NCBI GenBank assembly: GCA_013396915.1
Contig: VWZL01002601.1
Coordinates: forward strand, 232,158 to 296,157
Direction: 5' to 3'
Source: Stercorarius parasiticus
Taxonomy: Eukaryota; Chordata; Aves; Charadriiformes; Stercorariidae
DNA length: 64,000 nt
Shown here: positions 33,422 to 48,945 of the stretch, in pieces
How the letters are laid out: each line of letters opens with the position of its first letter
Numbering within the stretch: the stretch's first letter is position 1
Notes under the pieces: model-generated
What the model was told of the DNA's origin: nothing
Database searches by the model: none
Seen by the model: only the letters and a program-made list of their open reading frames with translations
Translations under genes and position numbers: made by a program

Positions 33422-36400
33422 ATTGATCTTGAGGAGTTTGTTTTGCTATGGAACACACCTTGAGTAAGTTTGTTTTTCCAGGCGTGAGTCACACGTTCAG
33501 CAAAGACTGTCCACAATGTGGTTTTACTCCCACAGACATATGAATCTTTTTCTTAAAAAGTGAGGGAAGGACAAATATTTGAGAACTCCTCTGGGGAAAA
33601 CCTTTGTTCAATAGCTACTTTACTGGGATTTTCTTCCTGTACTCAATCACACCTTGGTTGTGAATTCTGCAGATGCTCCCTTTGTTCTCTTTCAAATGTC
33701 ACTCTCTTTTCATGTCCTAACCATTTATTTAAAAACGTTTTTTCTTACTTGGTAAAAGGGCATTTGAAGGCATGGCAGTAGTCTAACATTTTCAGTTCCA
33801 GTCCTATACTGTGGCAATTTAATCTCATCACTTGCCTCCATGTCCTTTTATTCTTCTTGTTTAGGAAGTTACAGACACGTGGCAGCCATCACATAGAGGC
33901 ACAAAGAAGCGACATGTGGCATGAGCTCAGAGCAAGCCAAGAAAAATTAACAAGCAAAAGGTAAGGTTTTTCCCTAGAGGGAACAGCGTTAAATATAGTA
34001 CTGAAGTGTCCCAAATCCGATAGCAGTGCTTTCCATGTGTGTGCATACACTATAAATACTTGATTTTCAGTGGCAGACTTTGGTCGAGTCCAGGCGAGGA
34101 GGAGCATTTCTCCTCAGCTGAAATGCCAGCACTTTCTGTAATCCCACAGTCAAGTTCACAAAAGGCAACTAATCACTCGGAGCACGTGCCAGCAAGGAAA
34201 CCAAAGCAGCTACCATTCACCTGCAAGGTCAGTACCTTGTGGGTAGCAAAAAACACTTTCTGTGTGAGTTTGTCAGTACTTATCCCCCCAGTTGCTCCTG
34301 CGCTGGTGCAGCAGAAGCCAGTGAGCCCAAGGAGCACACAGCTGGGAGCCCTGCTCTCGCCATTCACGGGCCAGCCTTAGGTTGGTGGGCAGCAAAATGC
34401 AGAACGATGAAATTAGAGGAAAGGAGATTTAGTTTCTGTAGATACAAAGATATTTCCCTCCTCTTCTTTAACATAACATGTTCCAAGATAAGAGTAAGGA
34501 CATCCCGCCAGCAGGGGTATATAGAAGTTAATGTACCCATACCAGCTAGCCATACTTTCAGGTACAAATCAAAGGCAGAGTAACACAGGTGCTGGTTTAA
34601 GTAAGAGATGGGCCCTGCTGTTTAACCCCACTGCAGCATCACGGCCTAACCTGTTCTGCAGTGACCAGCTAACTGGGCTCCCACCCACCCCCCTGGGGAG
34701 GCCCAGCTGCCCCTGAGAGGGAGCCTCTAACACCATCAACACCTCCAGCCCACCATCTGTAAAGTGCTGGATATTCTACTTTAACCCAGTACTGATGCTT
34801 CTATGCTGACATTTTCCTTTATCATTCCCAGGAAATACTGAAAAAATCTGTTGTCTTCTAGTAAGCTTTAGTTTTAAACCTTTAAGGAACAAAACTGAAA
34901 ATTTTGAAATTGAAAAAAAACCTGAAAGCACAATAAAAATAGCTGATAAAGATCTGTGTAAAAATGAAATACAGCTTATTCTTCTTGCAACTTTACATGC
35001 AGCTTGCATTTCTTCCTAAAGCTTCAGAGAAGGCCAGGAAACAGACCAATCATCAGAAAACCATCAAGCTAGAATTCCAAGTCAGGCTAAAAAGATCCCA
35101 GCTGAGCTGCTCACTTAGAAATAAAAGAACCCATAAAGTATGGTAAGGAGCTTCACCTCCTTAGCTTTGAACCCCAAAGCAGAATGGTCAAGCCCAAAAA
35201 AACCTCTATCCACAGTTTAATTCATCTTATTTTTCAAGTTCTGCTGCGGCATTTATCACCTTTGGGTTTGCTATGGGGCCTTCCTTGTACCTCAGACTAT
35301 AAAACACACCCATGGCCCTGCTTCGGCTGTCAGCTCATTCGAGAGAGCACATTCAGCGCCACAGCACTAGGGAGACACCCACGAAACTACACTTCTCGCA
35401 TAGGCTGCTATAGCAGGGGCAGGCAAGCAAGGCTTGGGGGTCAACTATGCACACCAGGTGCCAGGGTAATGGAATGAAGTGGTTAAATAAAAACAGTGGA
35501 AATTTAAGCAGATGCATGTTATTATGTACATGGGACTCCTGAAAAGAAGTCCAGCACTGGTCTGCTTTCAGATGGGGAGTACGGCCATTATGCTTTGGAC
35601 AACAGTGACAGAGGAGTTACGCATACATAATGCCACACCTTGCAACCAGACCTACTGCATATAACACAGCTTCAGTGAATTCTAGATCATGAATTACAGA
35701 GAATGCACTGGCTGAGCTCACCAGTTAAAAATGACTTTTTTATTTTATTACGCAGTAAGTCAGGGTATGGAAGAAAGATACAAGAGAAAGTCTTACGCAT
35801 CACTGGGATGGCCACTCTCCAAATCTTTGCAGCTTTCATAAGAGCTGTCATTATTTGATGTAATGTATGAAATAGCTTGAAGATCTGAAAATCTAAGCCA
35901 AATTCTTAATCCATCAGAAGTCTCTTGCACTATGCCATCTTGCATTAGCTAAGGATTTGGCATCTCATCCCTTAAAATTTTACACTTTTATTTGGCACTT
36001 TGGATCACCAACACAAACTGGTACCGGTTCCCTATGGCTGCAGGGGGCTGGTTGGATGGAGCCATCTTCATTACGTCCTTCTCTCACCACTGCCAAAGGG
36101 AAGGAAAGGTTTTAATTTTCATAGCTCTTTAGTCAGGAATCATTCTCTTTCCTCCTCACTACAGTGTGTCTTTGCATTTCCTAAAACTCTTTTGGGAAGA
36201 AAAGAGAAAGAAAGTGAAAGCAGCAAGATGTATTAATTAAGATGTATAAATAAGTACATGAAAAAAACCCTGTTTTCCAGCTACTATTAAATTAGATTAA
36301 ATTAGCTCCTGTAATCAGACCTGCCTCTTATCAGAGAAAGGAGAAGGGAAGAAGCGGCTGTAAGATAAGAACTGGCCTCAAGAAAAACGCCATCATTATT

Positions 36401-39400
36401 CCCTTTCCACTCCAAACCCTTAAACATATTCAGTCTTACTCAATTTCATCAGCATACTGCCTTGGCAAGTGAAAAGATTCCAAAAATAGCGACAGCACCA
36501 AGACTACTTGCACTGCAACATATTCCCGGACACTTTCCTTCTGATCTATCCCTTCTGACATGACATCCAGAACATCACTAAAGCTCAGTATCAGACTGTG
36601 GCATTCAGCATCTGACGTGGCAGCAATTACCGTGTTACTGTGATTGAACGTCTCTCCCAGAGTAATCCCCACAGACCGGGGCTCTGCAGGAGAGTCTGAC
36701 TTTTGAAGAGAACACTGATCTTCTCCACCCTGACACAGGACGTGTCTCCAGGTCCTGCACATTCAGGGTAACTCAAAGCAGCCTTGATAGGAATTTCAGC
36801 CAGCAGATAAAAGTTCTGGTGTTCTGCAACCTCTACTTAACTTCGAAACAGCTACTATTTGTGTCTTCTATCTAGACAAAAATCACCCTCAGCACATCCC
36901 ACTGCTTCCTAGCTTTCTCCCCCTTCTTTGGCTCTAGTACAGAATCTTCACAACTTGACACCAAATCTGCTCATTGTTGTAACCACTTATTGCATTATGT
37001 GTAAGGAATCCTGCCTATAAACTCTACCTGGTGCTTCTTCTCTTTCCTTCCGCCCTTCAGAGGCTTTTATGATTCCTGCTGACACTGCCTACCTGCCATT
37101 TTGGTTTCTCTAAGGAAAAGAATATGCAAGGAAAAAAGCCACAAAAAACAAAACTCAATCAAATCAATTGCCTTACTCATTAATCAGGCAAAGGTTTTGG
37201 GGTGCTTCATGTACAAGAGCTCTATTTCTGTTCCATCCAGATTAAGAATCAAAACTTCAACTGCAGCGCGTGCCAGCCTCCGCAGGTGCAGGGGTAATGG
37301 GACTTCACGTGCACTAACAGAGTTGTTCCGGATTTGGTTTGGATTTCCAATACAAGACAGACATTCATTCCTTCTTTACTACATTTTTGCTCTTCCTTTG
37401 TCATTCAACCAGGTAAAGCTAAAGCGAAGCACATAGTGCAAAGCAGACATGGGGTACAAAGTGCAACATATCCCCGGGTAGGCATCAAATCCAAATTCTG
37501 CCTTGGGAGGCAAACACAAAGCTTCTGCAAGTATCCAAGGGAGAGAGAACTTTGTCAAGATTTCAACAAGATCACACAGTAGAAGTGGAATGTTCAAGTT
37601 GTCTGAATTGCCAGAAGCAGAAGCTGGAGTGATGCCTGTGCTTCTTAAAAATGCACCACTTGCTGTGACCCAGTGCCTGGCTGCGACCAGCCTTGCCCTG
37701 CGCTCGCGGGCAACCAAAGACCAGGCTGTCAGTCCTTCATTGCTTTCCATTCCAAAGTGTTAGCCTCTTTCAAGATTCTCTCTCATTCCCTGCTGTCTGA
37801 CAACACTTTTAGCTTTTTAGAAGTTCAAATTCTAATAATTATTTATATTCCAAAGAGTAACATTTTTGATGCATACGCTGTTCTTGGCCAAAGGCTTTTT
37901 TAGCACCTTTTTTCTATCCACATGGCCTGTGGAACCGTTTGCATTTTGCTAGCATGTCCAAAGAAGGGACGCTTTCACCAGCATTGAAATACACGGCATC
38001 TTTCTTGTCTTATATAAAAAATGGAGCCCAACCTGCCATCTGTTCAATCTCTCGCATCTAACACTTGCAGCAAGAGAGAGCTAGTTTGATCATCACACAG
38101 TTAGACTTCGATAGAGTGATCACAGGATCCTGTCTAAAGGATAATAACAAACATTTGCGTCTCTTCTGTTAGCAACCGTAAGGTATTTTAAACCTACGAT
38201 GAGATTCAGAATTATGCAAGATGTCCCCTATTATTCATGATAATAATAATAAATAATAAAACCCTTTATCATGATTATTAATTATTTATGTTGTAAAGAA
38301 AGGAGTACACCATGGAGACAGAGGGAAGCTGCAGTAGGATTTGCAGTAGAAAACAGCAACCCATATTCTACCATTGAGAGCGAAGGCGAGGCTGAGTGGT
38401 TCTGAACAAGTTCATGCCTGAGCACCCTGAGCGACGTGGCAGACACGGGCAGTCAGTGCCAGGGGGAAGAGCAAACAGATCCCAGCTTTAGCCTGGTTTG
38501 TTCTGCGATGTCCAGGCGGCAGAGTACAGTACCAGTGCAGCCACGTTAGGATCATTTCTGAGAGCTAGTGAAGAGCCCACGGAGGTTTGACTTCCGAGGA
38601 AGACAAATAAAGCTATTTTTGACCTAAGATGCATTTCTCTAATATAAAAAGATTTTTCCATAACTTCACATTCCAGAAGTCAATAATTGGAAATCATTGT
38701 TTTACGACTACACTGAGCATTAAGTTTAGTCCTTGACAACAAACCCATGTCTGCTGCAACATCAACATTCGTTCACTTTTTACAGTTTTTCCAAGGGTGA
38801 AGACTGCGATGCCAACAGCCCTTTAAGGAAACTGCCTCTTTCCTACCTACAGCTGTTCATCAGGCAGTCCAGCCAGATGTAAGTGTGAAAGCCCGAACAC
38901 TGACCATTCTGATAAATCCACGATGACAGATAACAAAGCAGGGAGCTGTAGAAAGAGTAACCCTGACTTATTTTTCCTAAACTCTGTATTCAGGGGCTTG
39001 TTGCCCTGCAGGGCTTGGTATCCGTGATGTCCAACACTGGCTGTGAGCAGCCCAGAGCCAGAGGGCACGTCAACTGGGGTCTCAGGGAATTGGAGCAGGG
39101 GGACTGCAGACTCACCTGACAGTCACTTTGCCAGCCAGGAAAGGCAGAAATCTGGCTTGCATATTTTAAAGTTCTTCAGGACTGAATTTTCTGAAGATGC
39201 GTGGGGAAACATAAGGGAACCAGCATTTCCAAGAGAGAAAACAGGGCAGAGGAGGAAGTTTTTCCCCAGAATGGGAGTGGGCTCTTCTTGACATAGTCCT
39301 GGACCAGTTCCATCTCAGCAGGCATTTTTGCTTATAATTAAATATATTTTATCTTCCAAAAATATAACACCGAAGAATGTCAGGGACAAGGGGCAAAGAA

Positions 39401-42400
39401 ATGATATAACCCAAAAGGTGGTTGTGATACAGAGAAGAAATAGGTGCTGTGCTGAGAGAAGAGACCGTGGAGCTGCCTCAGGGCTCACAGCTGACAGGCA
39501 CACAGGGCTGTTTGCTCGGAAGCAGACGCAGCATCGCGCAGCAGTTTCTGACAAGAAGTGAAGGGTAACATGTTCCACCACCAATGTTTGCAGAGAGCCT
39601 TGGGAAAACTTTACAGCTCTTGGTCTTTGGGACTTCAAATAATAAGTAGAAAGAATCTCGGCTTAATATGTCAGCCTTTACCCTCACAGTATTTATGATC
39701 GACTCACAAGATAATGGTTTTTCCATCACTAACACAACTGTGTTCTTTCCAGAGGTTAAAAATCCAGGTAACGACCCTGACTGACCTTGCTCAGCTTACA
39801 AATGCTGAGAAGAGGCTTGCTTGCAACAGTACAGCTTTTTTTCTTTTAAACACATAAAGAATTAAATAAAACACCGAGTCTTTGCCGTTGTTAGCTGAGA
39901 CACTGCTGCGCTCTCCTGTCACTCTGGAGCCGCAGGAGAGCCTGTATACAAAGGAGGATTATGAAACAACCTCTGAACAGAGTCATCGGCTCACCTCACC
40001 TCCGGAGGGCAAGGACCAAAGCCACTAAGCACCTGAAAAACTCCATCTAAGTCCAACATTTAGGTGTCACGGAGAGTGTCAGAGCAGATATCCTGTGTTG
40101 CCTAACTCCACGGATTTACGAAGCTTCCACCAGCAGACAGCTACAACCCTGCAGCCTGATGCCACCGAGTTGTTCAGCAGCTGCTCTTTACACCAGCGAG
40201 ACTCCAACGTGCACAGCTCACCTCCAGGATCCAGGGCCCATCATCAGCTCGTGTGATGTATTCCAGGTTACCAAAGCGAGAGCTCCAGTCCAGGCTAGCT
40301 GCATACACTTATGTAGACCCGAGTCGAAGGGACCCGCTGAGGAAGCGGCATGGGGATTTTCACACCCTGCAGTGCAAGAGTCAAACCCACGGCTTGTCGG
40401 CACCAGAAGAACCCCCAAGCCCCGTGCCACTGGGTGCCTGCTCTCCAGCCCACCCTACCCCTGCGCATAATTTAAGCTTGTCTCCCGAGAGCTTTAAAGA
40501 ATAAGACCAGTAATTTGATAAGGAACCAGAATAAAGTGAGCTATAGACATCTTTTGCAGCATAAACTGCTGCTAGATTAGGTTTGTAAGACATCTCATGG
40601 GGAAAAGAGGGGTATTGTTGTGAAAAGCACAAACTCAAAATTTAAAAAAATAAAATATTTTTGCATTTGTTTTTCTAAATTATGTTTATCGATCATATCA
40701 GATTCCATAGGGTACAAGCAAGTGACAACATGAATAATCCATTGAAAATTACTTCTTTACGTTGGTTCTACAGTTTTAAAGGTAATGAATCACCAGTCAC
40801 CAGCATAGGACCACAGCATCTATTTCATGCGTGAAGCAGCACTTTTATCGTGGTAAATTTTGCTGTGTCTTATTAAACGGACTGCAGTTTCTGGCCAGCT
40901 AGTAGAATCTGAATAGGTTTTCACATTATATTCCTCAGAGCTCAAAAATAAATCAAAAAGTCTCAGCTTCTTGTATCTTCATGGCTTTTAGAAAATGACT
41001 TAACCATTTCAACTACGGCACTACTCAGCGAGCTCAAGCAAGCTCAGCAGTCTGAGGACTGATAGTTCAAGAAAAATCATATCAAAAATTAAAAAGTCAG
41101 TTTAGTCTCCATGCAGTCAAGTAGATCTTGTTTGGTTTTTTTTGTCTTGGGCTGGGGTATGTTTTGAGCATCAGTGAATTAGTCTATACCAACAGAAAAG
41201 CACAGAATCACAGGCAAACAATGTGGCTACATCCTGTTTCTCTAGAAATCAATGGCAATATTGCTATAAGAGGATCAAACCATGTATGATCAATTTCCCA
41301 TTCAAATTAATTTCTTCTTCCCACCAAAATGAAATTAAAGCAATTTAAGCATTTTCCAAATCCCTCTGTCCCTTCTCCCCATGGTTTACAGGCCATTCTT
41401 TTCTGGAGGAAAATAAATGTTCTCCTCTGTTTATGTTCTAAAGGATGTATTATGTGTGGCCGACTGCGCCAAGGTTTTATTCCAACCCCACCTGTTTCCT
41501 TCACTAGATACGTATTGATTTTTCATATTTTAACTACAGTGGGAAGCAAACGTTTAGGGAAAGAGTTCACTATCAAGTATGAAACATATGTTCTGTGAAA
41601 ATAAAAATCAGAAGAGAATTCTTGTGTGACCAGTTCTTTGCAGCAAGATAAATTTCCTCTCTCCTTCTGTCATTCAGTTTTTCTTAAAAATCAAAACGGG
41701 GTTGAAGAGGCTGGAAACAGTCCTTTGGAACTACCCATGTCATCTGCTAACCTACAGCACCCCAAGTGTTGTGAGGTCAATTGCTGCTCCTGGCAATCGG
41801 AATTCTTATTCCTCTTTGGCAAGAAAACTTTGCCATAAACTTCACGCCACCACATTAATCAGACAGCACTGTCAATTAAACAGCTGCTAGACAAGGATTA
41901 ACGAGAGGAACCAGGAGGAATTCCTACGTTCCTGCCTCACTCTGAATAACACATCACCCACTATCAAAAATAAATCAAGAAAAAGCAGACATTTTAGAAA
42001 AGTCTTGTCTTGTTAGTGACTGGCAGGTTGGCAGGTTGATGTGGGTGAAAGTCAGGCTTCACGGGGACAGACACAGTGCTGCTGAAGCTACAAATTCCTG
42101 TCAGGTCTGGACAGGATTCCACGGTTATCAGACAAGCTGCGTTATACAGAGGAAGAAAACACATGCACCAATACACCAAAGAAATTCAGCCTATTTCTTA
42201 GCACACTGCAGCCAACGTAAGAACACAACACCATATAACCCCCAATAGAAACCATTAGAGAAGTGCTGCATTAAGCAGCCCTCAGAGGACGGCGCTGTGC
42301 TTTGCAAGGACAGATGGTGCTCTCACACCCGACTCTCAGCTGGGTTTGGGTCATGTAAGAAAAAAAGGGCAGACCATTCCTCTTCCTGAGGATTCTGGTC

Positions 42401-45400
42401 AACAATATCTGCGATTTTGATCTATGTAACGCTTCTTTTGCAATGCCCAAAGCACAGTTTCCAAACCCAGACTTAATTAAAGCTTACTTATCAAGATGGT
42501 CTGAAGTTTAAATGCGCATCAGACTCCCTGAACCACATCCTTTCTTCTATTGTCACGTTTAACAAAGAATACTTTGCCCTTTTAAAGGCCACGTCCTCAA
42601 ATCAGCAAATGTCGCTTTTGTACTTCAAATGAGGAACAGAGAGAAGAGCTGACAGAAGACCATAGCATCACTTTAGCAATCAGGTTAGACCCGTTTGTAA
42701 ATGACCACAGTTCAGATATAAGGCTATACAGATTGAAACTGCACCTTCAGTGCATTAAGAAGATGGCAGCCAAAGCTATCTGCTAAGCTATTTGTTTATT
42801 TCGGAGTAATGTGCCTTGTCCCTGGCCTATGGATCACTCTCATTATGCTGACATGCACAACATCACACTTTCAAGTGGCTCTACAATGCTGAAAGAGCAA
42901 CGTAGTGAAAGCATCTGGGCCTTCCACTGAAAATCCCCATAAGGTCCTTCTGGACAGTGGACTCAACCTCTTTTCCACTTGTGCCACACTGCCGAATCTC
43001 TACAACTCCACCATTCAATCTTCAGTCAAATCCCATCAGATTAAAGCAAGTGCAATGGGTTTTGCACTTTGAAGAAGGACAGCTGACAAATTCATTTTTA
43101 AGAATATATATTGTTGCAGCAACAAATGATGAAAAGAGAACTCAGCTATTTAGTAGCAAAACTGAGAATCCAAATAATTGGATTGCCTCCATTCTTGCCT
43201 GCTAATAGTCTAAACCGTGTTTATGAAAGGCAGCAAGACACCGTCTCTGCCCCATATAACTGACAGAGAAACTAGCACTGTAAAGGTTTTAATCTCACCT
43301 TAGAGTTTTAGTTGGGCTTCTAACGTAATTGCTTTTTCAACAGCAGTAATCATCAAAGGACTCACAGGAATGACTTTCACAAATCGTTAAGATTAATTTA
43401 GTTAAAAGTGGATTGAAAACATATTTTGCTTTTTCCTTTTTAAATAGGAAAGCTCAGATTTAATAGCAGAGTTCATCAACTAACACAGACTTTTCACCAA
43501 TGCCATGGCAGCAATTGTTTGAAAGAATAAATATTTAATAACTAAAGACTTCTGCCTTCCCATACACAGGGGAAGAGTCCTGCTCTACAGAAAGCTCTGG
43601 TGACGAGTAGAGGGTATATAAAAAGAAATTTATATTTCTGCACTATTTACCGCTGGGATCACTAACGTAGCTGCAGTCATACCTCTCCACTCTCAATCAC
43701 AAGGGAGGACTTGCAGGAGGCACCCCCAAGTGCTCCAGACATCAGAAGCTATGGGGAGCTCACAGATGCTATGGAAGCAACAATCCTGAGCGCCCACCGT
43801 GAGCTGGTCGGGATCAGCACTGCCACAATGGCTCCACCGGGGTGGGCAGGCACTATAACAAATGTCCTATTTTTCACTGAAAGCAGAACGAGGGGCTGCT
43901 CAGCAGCTTACTAAAAAAACTGCATAGCCATTAACAAAACCCTTCCGTTATTATTTTTAATCACCCACAAAAAAGTGATATAGAAGCGGTCATTACCTAC
44001 ATAATTTCCTATCATTTCAAGTTCGGAAATGCTGGAGCTCTGGTTGCCCCTATAATCTAATTCTGCTTTCCTTCTCGCACCTCTGTTTTCTGGAAGCAGG
44101 GATACTGCTTAAAAACAGTGCAAATTCACTGTAATCCAACTTTGGGTAACTGGATTACGTTTTCCCTTCTTCAGAGTCCTTCACTTTACAACCTATGCAC
44201 TCCTTAATATAACTTCGAATCTGCCTAACCTCATCTAGTTTCCTTTTCTCAAAAAAACCTCAGAAACTACCAATTCTCTTCTGAGCAACTTTATCGCCTG
44301 TGCTCACTCGGGTATGACTCAAAGCCTCAGCATCAAACACAGCCTGCTCCCGTTACAACTACAACACTGCCTTCCCAGCCCAGTGACATTTCCCTGGAGA
44401 TGGCCATCAACCTCTGAACCCAGTTTCAGGAGTGAGGAGAAATGAGATCCTGTTCAGTTTGTCCTTCTCTTTCCTTTCCGTTTCCAGGAATTGTGCACTT
44501 GCTCCTCCATCTGTAACCCCTGAGGGGAAGACAGCTCTCTGCTCCGTGCTCCAGGCACCACTGGAGGAGCTGCTCCCGCTCTCCTTTCCTGCGGACTGAA
44601 GAAGCTTCACCCCTTGCAGTGTTTCACAAGGTATGTGGGTTGTCAAGAGCTCTGGACTTGGCTCAGTGTTTCCGAAGCAGCAGAGAGGGAGCCTGAGATG
44701 CTTCCCCTGCTACTAAAAGCTGCAGAGACAGCTCCTGCTGTATCTTCAGTGAGGGCAGGAGCCCAGCCCTGGGGTGGTCGATGAAGGCAGCACCACAGGG
44801 AGAGAAAGGCCAGAGCGATTTTTTGACTGTCCTCAAACCTGGACCGAGAGTCTCCATGCCAAGTATCAATCTTACTGAAGGCAGACAGTGGAAGAATAGA
44901 ACTTCTGAAGGAAATCTTGCACCTTTTCTTTCAAGATCAGAACGTTAGGCAAAAAGGGATTGCTGCCTGCTTCCCCAGAATAAATTTCTAAGTTCCAGCT
45001 CATATTTTCATGACACTACTTAAAAAGCAACACCTGCTTCTAAAAGCCTGTGAACTCGGTGGGAGCATGCAAGCGTGTAAAGTCAGCCACTTGCATCAAC
45101 AAAAGCAGTATCAAACCCTAAATGATGTCATTAGCTAGATCAGTATCTTCAACACGACAACATGGCGAGGCATTTTGTTTCCAGAAGCAGCGAGATTACA
45201 GCACACAGGTCTGCACACATGTGCATTTCTCCAGCACAGTACTAAAACCTGCAAGCAGTCATTTATTCTAAGCAGCAAGAGGTGCTTCAGGTGCTGGTTT
45301 AACACAACCTGGCCGTGTTCCTAGAAGGCACGCTTGGAGGTTTGCTGGCAGCTGGTCTTTCAATGTCTGCCCAGGTGCATCCTTATGTGCCCTCATGCTG

Positions 45401-48400
45401 CTGGCTCCCGGATAACATCGCTGCTGGGAAGCAGCGGGGCAGCACCGGAGCCCGTCACCAGTCTGGCACCAGCCCAGCAGCCCAGAGCATCTCCCGGGGT
45501 GGTGGGTAACACGGGCGATGCTCATCACGCTCCTGCATCTCAGCTGCTTGCTTTACGTTGGGAAGGACCACATCAGTCAGAACTCTTGCTTTCCCACTGA
45601 CAGCTACGAAGAGTAGTTTTACATCTGCAGCATTCCCCGAGAGAAATATTTTGGCTCACTTCTACAGAAGTTTATTTAACAGGCCAATTAGCCTCCTGCT
45701 AATCACCTCTCACTCTGGATAACAGACAGTCTAGCAATGTAGACAAAAGTATACAAAGGTATTTTGGTTATTCTACTCCTCTTAACTTTTCCAGCTATGC
45801 CCACCTCTTCCGTCTCAGAAACGTTTTCAGTTTGCCTTCACTGTACACAGATGAATGTGTTGCTATTTTACATTTTTTAATGCATGTTGATGAGTCAAAC
45901 TTCACATGGCTCAAGCACAAGAAACACCACCACTTGGAAAGTGTGTTCGCTGGACTGAACACAAAACGAGACGTAACCAGTTACCATGTGAGTATTCTGG
46001 ACACTGTATTAGAGGATCCCGTGCCTACTGATTGTCAGTGATATCCCAAGAGTTCAGTTTAAAAAGAAAATTACTATTTTGGCCCTTTCAAAATATCTGG
46101 GAAGTGTTTTGACAAACTATTTTATTTTTTATACCATTATCACTATTACATTCCTTACTAGCCTCTTAGAATTTCTAACTACTTACTGTTCAGTTTTCTT
46201 ATCCGGGGTTCACAGTTTTGTAATTCCTTGACAGACACTCAGTAAAAGTTTACAACAACAAAAATTTGACAATCTCATGCTGGAGTTATAAAATTGGTTA
46301 AATATATTAGGAATGTTTTTACAGGAGAAAATTATATGGCTCTGCAGAAAATTTTACAAGCAAAGATATTTAGACAAGTGCTACATCAGAAGTAGCACCA
46401 TATGTTCCCATACTTCATCATGAAAGACAAAATGCCTGTAAAATGAAAACCAATGAATTTTTTCCAAAAGCTACTGCCCTGAGAACTTAAAAATACGCGC
46501 TTATTTCAAGTACCAAATAATCAGACCAATCTAATTAGGAAGGAGATAATTAAAAGACTAACAGGTTGCTAAATCATGCTCGGGCCACACAAGCCAGTGT
46601 TTGCTCTAGTTTGTAAGTAAGATTAAAATAGTAACAGTACCAATGTCTCTCTAATCTCTGCGCAGGTTCGAAACGCTAAATTGCACTCAGACCACATTTC
46701 ATCATAAGAAGTGCCATTAAAACCTCCCTACCTGGCCTGGCAGGAAGCTGCTGGAATTGCAGGAACTTTCTACTCACAACCAGAAATGTTACTGTAGTCC
46801 TGTCACCACGTATCACCAACTAGAAATGTTTAGGCTGTCATTTTGGAATGTCAAAGCCCGATTCCCCACTGAGAGTACACTACTATGAAGCTTTAAAATA
46901 ATCCTGGACTGAATTCTGGTGGGTGCCATTCATAAACATTTTTAGAAACGGCTCTGCTATGGTTACTTAATACAGGAAACCTCCATCTTTTGGCAGAGAG
47001 TGAGAACCTTTGCCCAGTCCTCCCTCAAACACAGCCACTGCTTCACAGGACTTCAGGTAAACATTTCAGGCTGCAGTATTGAAAGACAGCCGCAGCAACC
47101 ACCTACCTGCTAGAAATGAGTCTACCAGCCTTCAGCCACAAAAACTCAAAATACTCTAGTTCCCAAAGCCCCTATCTTCCACATCGGCCAAGACACTCAG
47201 ATGTCCAGGCTGAGACTTGCCATGCAGATTTCTAGCTGCCAACTACCACTTCCCCTCTTCCCTGACACATTCACAAGGTGCCACACTATTGACTGATACA
47301 AGGGCCAAACAACCATCTTGCTAAAATATTGTGTTCTCATTTTCTTAGTGTATAAGAGCTTTCATTTTCAAATTTTATTCTGATGAAAGATGAATACTCC
47401 TTTTAATTGTACCAGTTAGCAACCCGAAATCCTCAGCTGATATCTGACCGTGCCTCCAATTCACATCAGCATCTTGATTTCCCAAATGAAGACAACTACA
47501 GCCACACAACTATTCTGCAGTGCTAAAACCAGGCCATAAGACACAAGACGGAAAAATACAGCCTCCCCTAGCGAAGTGGTCACAGCACTTCATGTCTGGA
47601 TTCATTGTAAATCACTTTCGCTATGTGCAAGGACACTTTTAAGCACCCTTGTAAATGCAAAAGGTACATTAACATCTTCTAATATGCCTGCTGCACGCAC
47701 ACAAAAAATAATTAAAAATAGCTTTGTTCCCCGCTGTTTGGGTTAGCATAATTCAGGAAATTCAGGAAGGAAGGAAACATTGTCTTAAAAGTTGATTTTG
47801 AAAGGAAACACATTGCAAATGTTGGTATCAAGCTAATTGTTCATAAAGGTGTTTTCTAGACACGTGAGTTACCTCAGCCCCAGTTTTGACACCACACTCG
47901 ACGTAGACTGATTTAAGTAAGAAGCTGTTAGAAAAGGGGTATGATGCAATGGAATAACCAGGCGCTAAAACTCAGGAAACCTGGATTTAAGATTTAGTCA
48001 GTAGCTGATTAATCCTATCCTGTCATTTGTTTAGCTCGTGGTTCTTCACGCATGAGATGATGATCACAACACTTACTTTGTTGGTAAACTGTTTTGAGCA
48101 GTACTGATAAAAAGGCTCTAGGTAATAACCAGTCACAAGGCACGGGTGTAAGAGTTTTCTCAGGTTAACAGCGCATCCATAGCTCTTCATACACACCACG
48201 GGCTCAACTTCATAAAGCCATTTTTTATGACTTCGTGCAACCGATATCTTGGCTGCACTCACACAGGTAAATCAATGCATGTTCCACACACCGATGCTAT
48301 CCTGGTCAACACTCAAGAGATCTCTGGGGCTAGAACTACATGAGCTGATCCACCTACAGCTGAAAAGCCAAGGCTCTCTAGTCAGAGCCGCTTTACCTCT

Positions 48401-48945
48401 AATAGTCACACAAGACTGGTCCACAAGCCTCTGCAGGCTCAAACTCCACAGTTCAACGCTGGAGCAAGGAGAGGACTTTCTGATGGCTTTCCACAGCAAC
48501 CAAGTAACCAAAGAAACACAGCAATGTCCTTGTCTCCTCTAGCTCCCCTGGCTGGTACCACAGTCCCCACCGCTGAGATCACAGACTTGCTTTGGACCTC
48601 TCAGAAGCTCACAGGACCTACCGAAACATAGGAGCAAGCTTACGCAGCGTGAAGCAGAGCAATAGCTTTTGGCCCAACAGAATGGGCCTGAAAAGAATGG
48701 ACATACGACAACGGTAATCTCGGGAAGATGCATAAATGTTATCAGTCTGACAACCAACATGTTACAGATTTTCAGTCCTTCCCTCTGCCAGACATTCATA
48801 AATTCAGCAAAATTTAAACATACCACAGACAAACAAAATAGATATCACTTAATGGAGCGGTGAAGAAACTGTCTCTCAAAGAACCTTCCCCACTGTGTTT
48901 CACCAGATACAACGGGACACAAAAATTAGTAAGCACTGTATCACA

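Noticed and set aside
38231..38290. AT-rich foldback of ATAATAAT-type words
   Set aside because: The pairing is broken and explained by low-complexity A/T composition.
41200..41220. CACAGAATCACAG resembling the CR1 tail
   Set aside because: The adjoining sequence does not continue into the CR1 3' consensus, so this is a chance match.
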